Assembly: GCA_902495245.1 (NCBI GenBank)
Contig: CABUWI010000001.1
Location: 380,029-444,028, forward strand
Origin: an uncultured Porphyromonadaceae bacterium
GTDB taxonomy: Bacteria > Bacteroidota > Bacteroidia > Bacteroidales > Muribaculaceae
Length of the DNA stretch: 64,000 bases
Reading direction: 5' to 3'
In this document: positions 58,632-64,000 of the stretch, one piece after another
Position numbering within the stretch: the stretch's first letter is position 1
Layout: every line of letters starts with the position of its first letter
Notes under the pieces: model-generated
Told to the model about the DNA's origin: nothing
What the model saw: only the letters and a program-made list of their open reading frames with translations
Databases searched by the model: none
Made by a program: the position numbers and the translations under genes

Positions 58632-59584
58632 TTGACACAACAGAACTGATGACACTTATCGAGCAGGCCGGAGATAATCTCGGCCTGCCCGATTGTCTTC
58701 CGGGCCTCTATGACCCGATTCGCTACACTCTCGCCGCCGGAGGCAAACGGCTGCGCCCGCTGCTCTGCCTTGCAAGCTGCGAGGCCTGCGGTGTGGCCGC
58801 CGAAGAGGCCATAAATCAGGCATGGGGCATCGAGATGTTCCATAACTTCACGCTGCTCCACGACGACGTGATGGACAACGCCGACACCCGCCGCGGACGC
58901 CCGACCGTCCATAAAAAATGGAATGAGGCCACCGCCATTCTCAGCGGCGACACGATGCTCACCCTGGCAACGCAGCTCATTGCCCGCTGCCCGGCCGAAA
59001 AGCTGCCTCAGATGCTCGAGCTGTTCAACTCAACAGCCATAAAGATTTACGAGGGCCAGCAGATGGACATGGACTTCGAGCAGCGCACGGACGTTACCGT
59101 CGACGAGTATCTTGAAATGATCAGGCTGAAAACGGCGGTGCTGCTGTCGTGTGCCTGCGAGGCGGGCGCCATGATGGCCCACGCGTCTGAAACGACAATG
59201 CGCGCCCTGAGCACATGGGCCGAAAACGTCGGCATGGCTTTCCAGCTCCAGGACGACTATCTCGACACATTCGGTTCGGCCGAGACCTTCGGCAAGACCC
59301 CGGGCGGCGACATTCTCAACGACAAAAAGACATGGCTGCTCATCACGGCTCTGAGCGAGGCTCCCGACCTGATCGGTCCGCTGCTCGGCACCGCGCGTAC
59401 GCAGGCGAAGATAGATGCCGTAAAAGCCATCTACGAAGAGCTGAACCTGCCCGGCAGAATCCACGAGCTGATTGACCGATATTCCACAATCGCCGCCGAA
59501 GCCCTGGCCGAGGCAAACATTCCGGCAAGCGCCCTGAACTGGTTCGAGCAACTGACGGCCGGACTCTCTACGCGCAACGCCTAA
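58628..59584 (+). CDS. Polyprenyl diphosphate synthase
   Basis: A 318-residue isoprenyl synthase condensing isopentenyl diphosphate onto allylic diphosphates. The first Asp-rich motif is LLHDDVMDNADTRRGRPTVH, the second QLQDDYLDTFG, with GGKRLRPLLCLASCEACG upstream. The residues before the first motif (MFHNFTLLHDD) include aromatic positions that set a short to medium product (farnesyl/geranylgeranyl). It overlaps the OmpA-like gene, an accidental-looking pairing. Confidence 0.93.
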   Translation: MIDTTELMTLIEQAGDNLGLPDCLPGLYDPIRYTLAAGGKRLRPLLCLASCEACGVAAEEAINQAWGIEMFHNFTLLHDDVMDNADTRRGRPTVHKKWNEATAILSGDTMLTLATQLIARCPAEKLPQMLELFNSTAIKIYEGQQMDMDFEQRTDVTVDEYLEMIRLKTAVLLSCACEAGAMMAHASETTMRALSTWAENVGMAFQLQDDYLDTFGSAETFGKTPGGDILNDKKTWLLITALSEAPDLIGPLLGTARTQAKIDAVKAIYEELNLPGRIHELIDRYSTIAAEALAEANIPASALNWFEQLTAGLSTRNA

Positions 59585-59656
59585 ACACAACGTGGCGTCA
59601 GGCTGATGTGTGCATAAGTGTGGATAAATAAATTTGGGCGGTCCGTTAAATTTTCG

Positions 59657-59664
59657 TAACTTTG
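59657..59664 (+). promoter_or_regulatory. -7 promoter element of the HU-CCDC81 gene
   Basis: TAACTTTG lies 25 bp before the ATG at 59690 and starts the 59690-63810 unit. Confidence 0.75.
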
Positions 59665-59689
59665 CTGCAAGAAACCTCAGAAAGAACTG

Positions 59690-60628
59690 ATGAACCGTAA
59701 GTTTAGCCATCATATTACCACATTGTTACGCAGACACGACTGCGTGATAGTGCCCGGCGTGGGCGCTTTCGTGGCCACGCACATGGCTGCCGCGCGGATT
59801 GGAGACACAATGACTCCGCCGCGCCGTTCAATCAGTTTCAATCCGGCAATGGTTCACGACGACGGGCTGCTGGCCGACTCTCTGAGCCGACAGATGAAAA
59901 TCTCGTTCGAACAGGCGCGCGAACGCGTCGCCGCCGAGTCGGCGCTGATTCAGCGCAGGCTCAGGGCCGAAGGCGCCGTATCGATTGCGCGCGTCGGAAC
60001 GCTCAGGCGCCTGAAAGGCGGACGGCTCGAATTCACGCCGTTTGACCTCTGGACGTTGCCGCTCCCTACAGTGAAGATTGCCCGCCCCCTGCCCGCATTC
60101 GAAGTGGTCAAGCCGGCCGCCTCGACCGAGGCCGAACAGAAGCGCGTTGCCGTTGTGAGAGTGCCGTTGCGCCTGCAGTGGCTGCGTGTAGCCGCCGCGG
60201 CCGTAGTGCTCTGCCTCATAGGGTTCACGCTCTCCACGCCAATCGACATCGACACCGCCCAGAACGCCTCGCTTGCGGCCCCGGCATTCACCCCGCCCGA
60301 AGAGCCGGTAATCGAACCGCTGCCCGTGCCGGCCGACATGGAACTGAACCTCGCCATGGCTCCCGCCGACGGCGCTTTCACGCCGACCAAGCCCGAGCCG
60401 CCGCGACGCATGAACTATGTCATGGTCGTGGCCTCGCTGCCAAGCCGGGCCAAGGCGCTCGAGTTTATCGCCCAATCGGGAATGCCCAACCTTGACATAA
60501 TGCAAAGCGGCGAGAACTTCCGCGTCTTTGCCGCCGCCGGCGCCACTCAGGAAGAAGCGCGCGCCGCGGCCGCAGCCATCGACGGCTTCTCCTCGCGTTT
60601 TCCCGACGCCTGGATATGCCGCCGCTGA
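59690..60628 (+). CDS. HU-CCDC81 and SPOR domain membrane protein
   Basis: A 312-residue bitopic protein. Residues 1-75 match the prokaryotic HU-CCDC81 domain (HHITTLLRRHDCVIVPGVGAFVATHMAA, SISFNPAMVHDDGLLADSL). After a basic segment a single transmembrane helix (VAAAAVVLCLIGFTLS, about residues 165-185) leads to a Pro-rich periplasmic linker. A SPOR domain (about 240-312: YVMVVASLPSRAKALEFIAQSG) binds denuded glycan. It may link nucleoid or cytoplasm to cell-wall division sites. It overlaps the next gene by 13 bp. Confidence 0.93.
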   Translation: MNRKFSHHITTLLRRHDCVIVPGVGAFVATHMAAARIGDTMTPPRRSISFNPAMVHDDGLLADSLSRQMKISFEQARERVAAESALIQRRLRAEGAVSIARVGTLRRLKGGRLEFTPFDLWTLPLPTVKIARPLPAFEVVKPAASTEAEQKRVAVVRVPLRLQWLRVAAAAVVLCLIGFTLSTPIDIDTAQNASLAAPAFTPPEEPVIEPLPVPADMELNLAMAPADGAFTPTKPEPPRRMNYVMVVASLPSRAKALEFIAQSGMPNLDIMQSGENFRVFAAAGATQEEARAAAAAIDGFSSRFPDAWICRR

Positions 60629-61950
60629 AAAAACTGATTTCACTGACTTTACTCTCGGTTTCCGCCGCAATTGCCACGGCGGCCGAACTGACATTCACCG
60701 GTCTGCGGCTTCAGGTGGTCAAAGAGACACCGGCCGCATCGACCGGCCTGACCGAGGTCTACGTGCTCCCCTATGTCGAGGGAGTCAAGGCAAGTTTCGA
60801 ATCGACGGCCGGCAACACCGTGAGCTGGCAGCGGTTCAGCAAGTTGGGCGGCGGTTATGCCGAGCCGGCGCCTTCCACACAAAACGGCTCGACGAGCACC
60901 CTCGACCGCCTCGAAGGGAACATGGGCTACATCGTGGCCGACGGCTCGACTTCCTTTTACTTCTGGGTGGTTGACTATTCGGCCTACCCCATGGGTCTGC
61001 GCGACCTGACGCTGTCGCCCGAGAGCGACTGCTCGACGACATGGCTCGACGTTGACGGCAACGGCGACGGAATCACATATTATTCAATCACGGGCGTGCC
61101 GCAACACATTGACCGTCAGTTCACCCTGAGCTACAGCACTCTTGAATATGACGAAACGGAAAAAACCTGGCGACAGACCACCCACGAAGAGAATTTCGCC
61201 GAACTGACCGAAACCCTGACATGTCCGCCACCGCTCTGCGAAACGGCGTTCACCCTCAGCGGCGACAAGTTCGCGCGCATCTGGGGCGAGGAGGAGAGCA
61301 TCACGTCGCCTGTCTACGAGCCGCGCGCCGTCGAGGCCCACACGTCGGCCGAACAGACACCCCGCCAGGCTGACAACGAGGTGAAGGAAGAGGCCGCACT
61401 CGGCGGCTCGGGCCCGGCGGAAGTAACTTTCACGGCGGCCGTTACCGACGCAGCCGTGTTCCACGAGTGGGAACTGGCGCGCGACTCTGAGTTCAACCAG
61501 TCGTTTCTGCGCTATTCAGACCTTGAGTTCACCCACACATTCCGCGAACAGGGCACTACCTATGTGCGCTTCACCGCCGCCAACGACGACGGCACATGCG
61601 AGTATGTCAGCGAGACCTATGAGGTCTACATCGGCGAGTCGTCGCTGAAATGTCCAAACGCATTCTCGCCCGGCACGTCTGAGGGCGTGAACGACGAATG
61701 GAAAGTGAGCTACAAGTCAATCGTGGAGTTCGACTGCCACATCTTTGACCGCAACGGCCGCAAACTTGCTCACCTGACCGACCCCTCGCAGGGCTGGGAC
61801 GGCAAAATCAACGGCAAGACGGCGCCGTCGGGCGTATATTTCTACGTTATCCGCGCCAAGGGCGCCGACGGCAAGAAATATAACCTCAACGGCAACATAA
61901 ACATCATCGGATTCAAGAAGAACAACTCGACTAATAATGGAACGGAGTGA
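60616..61950 (+). CDS. Gliding-motility-type C-terminal-domain secreted protein
   Basis: A 444-residue exported protein. The signal peptide (MPPLKKLISLTLLSVSAAIATAA) precedes about 320 residues of beta-sandwich-like sequence (with PKD-like strands around residues 270-340). The CHU_C/type B T9SS sorting domain closes it: CPNAFSPGTSEGVNDEWKVSYKSIVEFDCHIFDRNGRKL, then GWDGKINGKTAPSGVYFYVI. It would be exported through T9SS and anchored at the surface. It overlaps the HU-CCDC81 gene by 13 bp and the U32 gene by 14 bp. Confidence 0.92.
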   Translation: MPPLKKLISLTLLSVSAAIATAAELTFTGLRLQVVKETPAASTGLTEVYVLPYVEGVKASFESTAGNTVSWQRFSKLGGGYAEPAPSTQNGSTSTLDRLEGNMGYIVADGSTSFYFWVVDYSAYPMGLRDLTLSPESDCSTTWLDVDGNGDGITYYSITGVPQHIDRQFTLSYSTLEYDETEKTWRQTTHEENFAELTETLTCPPPLCETAFTLSGDKFARIWGEEESITSPVYEPRAVEAHTSAEQTPRQADNEVKEEAALGGSGPAEVTFTAAVTDAAVFHEWELARDSEFNQSFLRYSDLEFTHTFREQGTTYVRFTAANDDGTCEYVSETYEVYIGESSLKCPNAFSPGTSEGVNDEWKVSYKSIVEFDCHIFDRNGRKLAHLTDPSQGWDGKINGKTAPSGVYFYVIRAKGADGKKYNLNGNINIIGFKKNNSTNNGTE

Positions 61951-63181
61951 GTTTGAAATCATGGCGCCCGTGGGGTCATGGGAGTCGCTGCGCGCGGCCG
62001 TCAAGGCCGGAGCCGACGCCGTCTACTTCGGCATTCAGGGACTTAACATGCGCTCGCGCGCCGCCGTGAACTTCACAATCGAAGACCTTGCTTCAATCGC
62101 GGCTGAATGCGCCGCTGCAGGGGTGAAGACATACCTGACGGTCAACACGATCATGTATGACTCCGACCTCGCTACCATGCGCTCCATCATCGACGCGGCC
62201 CGGGCGGCCGGCATCTCGGCCGTCATCGCCTCCGACATCGCCGCGATTCTCTATGCACGCAGCCGAGGCGTCGAGGTGCACATCTCGACGCAGGCCAACA
62301 TTTCGAACACCGAGGCCGTGAGGTTCTACGCACAGTGGGCCGACACGGTGGTGCTAGCGCGCGAGCTGAACATGGAGCAGGTCGGCGAAATTCACCGCGC
62401 AATCGAGTCGGAGCCGATTACCGGCCCGGGCGGCAAACCCGTGAAAATCGAGATGTTCTGCCACGGCGCGCTCTGCATGGCCGTGTCGGGCAAGTGCTAT
62501 CTGAGCCTCCACGAGCGCAACTCGTCGGCCAACCGCGGCGGCTGCACCCAGATTTGCCGCCGCAGCTACACCGTGCGCGACAACGAGACCGGCGACGAGC
62601 TGGCCATCGAAAACCAATATATAATGTCGCCCAAAGACCTCAAGACAATCCACTTTCTCGACCGTCTGGCCGAGGCGGGTGTGAGAGTGCTGAAAATCGA
62701 GGGACGCGCACGCGGCGCCGAATATGTTGCCGAAACCGTCGGCTGCTACAACGAGGCGCTCGAAGCGCTATGTCGCGGCGAGTTCACGGCCGAAAAGGTG
62801 GCCCGATGGGACGAAAGGCTGGCCCGTGTGTTCAACCGCGGCTTCTGGGACGGCTATTACCTCGGGCAGCGCCTGGGCGAATGGAGCGGACACTACGGCT
62901 CGTCAGCCACGCGCACAAAACGCTATGCGGCCAAGTGCACCAAATATTTCTCGAAGCTCGGCGTCGGCGAGTTCCTGCTCGAAGCCGGCGAGGTGAACAT
63001 CGGCGACGAGGCCGTCATCATCGGCCCGACCACGGGCGCACTCGTCGTTAACATCGAAGAGATGCACCTCGACTCCGGCCCGACGCAAAAGGTTGTCAAA
63101 GGACAGGTATTCTCAATCAAAGTGCCTGAAAAAGTCAGGCTGAACGACAGACTCTACATATGGGAGCAGACAAAGAAATGA
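61937..63181 (+). CDS. U32 family protein, TrhP-like
   Basis: A 414-residue U32 protein of the TrhP (YegQ) size class, involved in tRNA 5-hydroxyuridine formation at position 34. The N-terminus EIMAPVGSWESLRAAVKAGADAVYFGIQG and the cysteine signature FCHGALCMAVSGKCYLS plus SANRGGCTQICRRSY are intact. A C-terminal barrel-like region (residues about 335-414) follows. It is a paralog of the long U32 gene at 42055. It lies between the gliding-type gene (14-bp overlap) and the HAD gene. Confidence 0.92.
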   Translation: MERSEFEIMAPVGSWESLRAAVKAGADAVYFGIQGLNMRSRAAVNFTIEDLASIAAECAAAGVKTYLTVNTIMYDSDLATMRSIIDAARAAGISAVIASDIAAILYARSRGVEVHISTQANISNTEAVRFYAQWADTVVLARELNMEQVGEIHRAIESEPITGPGGKPVKIEMFCHGALCMAVSGKCYLSLHERNSSANRGGCTQICRRSYTVRDNETGDELAIENQYIMSPKDLKTIHFLDRLAEAGVRVLKIEGRARGAEYVAETVGCYNEALEALCRGEFTAEKVARWDERLARVFNRGFWDGYYLGQRLGEWSGHYGSSATRTKRYAAKCTKYFSKLGVGEFLLEAGEVNIGDEAVIIGPTTGALVVNIEEMHLDSGPTQKVVKGQVFSIKVPEKVRLNDRLYIWEQTKK

Positions 63182-63810
63182 CCCTTGCCGCGGAGCGCCC
63201 CGAAGCGGTGCTGTTCGACTTGGACGGCGTCTTGATTGACAGCGAGAACCTCTACACGGAGTTCTGGGACAAGACCGAACGCCTCTACCCCACCGGCATC
63301 GACAACTTTGCGCGCGCAATCAAGGGCACGAACCTCGACAGCATTCTGAAGCTCTTCAAGCCCGAAGAGCGCGACGAGATTCTGAGCCGCATTCTTGACT
63401 TCGACAGTCATCTGACCTACCCGCTGTTTCCCGGCGCGCTCGAACTGCTGGCCCGGCTGCAGAAGGAGCAGATTCCCGCCGCGCTCGTAACGTCGTCAAA
63501 CCCCGAGAAGATGGAGCAGCTGTTCAGGCAATATCCCGACTTCGAGCGCTACTTCACGGCCATCGTGAACGGCTCGATGGTGAGCCGCGGCAAGCCCGAC
63601 CCCGAGGGCTACCTGCTCGCCGCCAAGCTGCTGGGCAAAGCGCCGGAGCGCTGCCTCGTCATCGAAGACTCGCTGCAGGGCGTCCGCGCCGGCCGCGCCG
63701 CCGGCTGCCGCGTGTGGGGCCTCACTACCACCCTCCCCGCCGCAACCATCGCCCCCGACGCCAACCGCATCTTCCCCGACATCGCCGCCGCCTCCGCCGC
63801 CCTCCACTGA
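63178..63810 (+). CDS. HAD-family phosphatase, beta-phosphoglucomutase-like
   Basis: A 210-residue HAD hydrolase. Motif I is VLFDLDGVLIDSE, motif II ALVTSSN, motif III GKPDPEGYLLAAKLLG and motif IV VIEDSLQGVRAGRAAG. The cap domain between residues 20 and 85 is the helical C1 type. It dephosphorylates a small phosphometabolite; the substrate is unknown. I start at 63178 (ATGA overlap with the U32 stop); an ATG at 63160 would add six residues. Confidence 0.92.
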   Translation: MTLAAERPEAVLFDLDGVLIDSENLYTEFWDKTERLYPTGIDNFARAIKGTNLDSILKLFKPEERDEILSRILDFDSHLTYPLFPGALELLARLQKEQIPAALVTSSNPEKMEQLFRQYPDFERYFTAIVNGSMVSRGKPDPEGYLLAAKLLGKAPERCLVIEDSLQGVRAGRAAGCRVWGLTTTLPAATIAPDANRIFPDIAAASAALH

Positions 63811-63979
63811 AAACATCTAAATCCCGCAAGATTTTTATGATGGTGTTGCAAAATCGCAATTTGTGAAATTTCGTAGGGACATGCCTCAATGCTATTAACT
63901 TAGGGCGAAAGACTACAAAAAACGGTCATGGCTGATTATGCGTTATATAGAAATAAGTTTAATAAAAAACACAACAGCC
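63811..63979. other. Intergenic region with start-codon-occluding hairpin arm
   Basis: This AT-rich stretch holds no convincing gene. GGTCATGGCTG at 63924-63934 is perfectly complementary to CAGCCATGACC at 63975-63985, which contains the next ATG. It might be the left end of an insertion sequence; the window stops before the other end can be checked. Confidence 0.5.
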
Positions 63980-64000
63980 ATGACCACATCTGTCAACTAT
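63980..64000 (+). CDS. Start of an unidentified gene, truncated by window end
   Basis: Only seven codons are visible (MTTSVNY). The ATG lies in the 3' arm of an 11-bp hairpin (63924-63934 with 63975-63985). Sequestered starts of this kind are known from transposase genes, where they prevent expression from read-through transcripts. Identity is unknown. Confidence 0.3.

Overview
The window is a bacterial chromosome segment from the order Bacteroidales, probably a GC-rich Muribaculaceae-like gut lineage. This placement is inferred from several things together. Gene starts are repeatedly preceded by the Bacteroidetes -7 element TAnnTTTG (for example 22602, 29161, 44579, 57876, 59657) and not by purine-rich ribosome binding sites. 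Proteins carry tails resembling type IX secretion (T9SS) signals, there is an HU-CCDC81/SPOR protein and a VorB-type 2-oxoacid oxidoreductase, and an exopolysaccharide locus is headed by a NusG paralog. I see no rRNA, tRNA or CRISPR array.

Layout. 1-3976 (minus): metK (cut by the window edge), an FKBP lipoprotein, lemA and glyQS. 4074-4870: a lone Y1 (IS200/RAYT-like) transposase between two long, diverged inverted repeats. 4885-6590 (minus): umuC and umuD. 6689-14177 (plus): one tightly overlapping operon with a two-gene ABC exporter, a YtrA-type GntR regulator, a MacB-like ATPase, two FtsX/MacB permeases, a MacA-like adaptor and a TolC-like channel. It is followed by a degenerate-C39/VKOR membrane protein and a 49-residue ORF. 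15485-18138: a four-subunit 2-oxoacid:ferredoxin oxidoreductase, then a hypothetical gene and a cyclophilin lipoprotein. 19543-22569: a secreted GH95 alpha-fucosidase-like enzyme. 22634-29133: ffh, folD, a CapA-like protein, an Nfn-like FAD/NAD pair and an aldose epimerase.

29322-40787 is the accessory heart of the window, an exopolysaccharide locus. It opens with an unusual fusion of a phage-integrase SAM-like domain to a NusG/UpxY-type antiterminator. A C-rich, G-poor leader follows, then an AT-rich cassette: O-acyltransferase, flippase, pyruvyl transferase, FrhB-like protein, three glycosyltransferases, an EpsG-like polymerase and a hexapeptide acetyltransferase. It closes with a GT4 gene of aberrant strand composition. 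No initiating sugar-phosphate transferase or Wza/Wzc export gene is present, so chain initiation and export must be encoded elsewhere.

40849-64000 returns to the core-like composition. It holds sdaA, a long U32 protein (RlhA-like) and an NlpC/P60 hydrolase (minus); rmlB and a TPM protein (plus); a four-helix-bundle protein and a secreted VWA-like protein (minus). A highly structured, promoter-equipped non-coding RNA candidate lies at 49787-50078. Next come dgt and a drug/metabolite transporter, an AlbA_2 regulator with a 12-bp tandem repeat, and folC with a split chromate transporter. Last are a macro-domain-like protein, an OmpA-like lipoprotein with a prenyl synthase, HU-CCDC81-SPOR, a gliding-type secreted protein, a TrhP-like U32 protein and a HAD phosphatase. 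The final bases hold the start of another gene, possibly of an insertion sequence, whose start codon lies in a perfect hairpin.

The strongest leads for something undescribed are the rod-shaped RNA at 49787-50078, the SAM-NusG fusion with its C-rich leader, the transposase with its long inverted repeats, the perfect hairpins inside exopolysaccharide genes, and the C39-like/VKOR protein with its small peptide.
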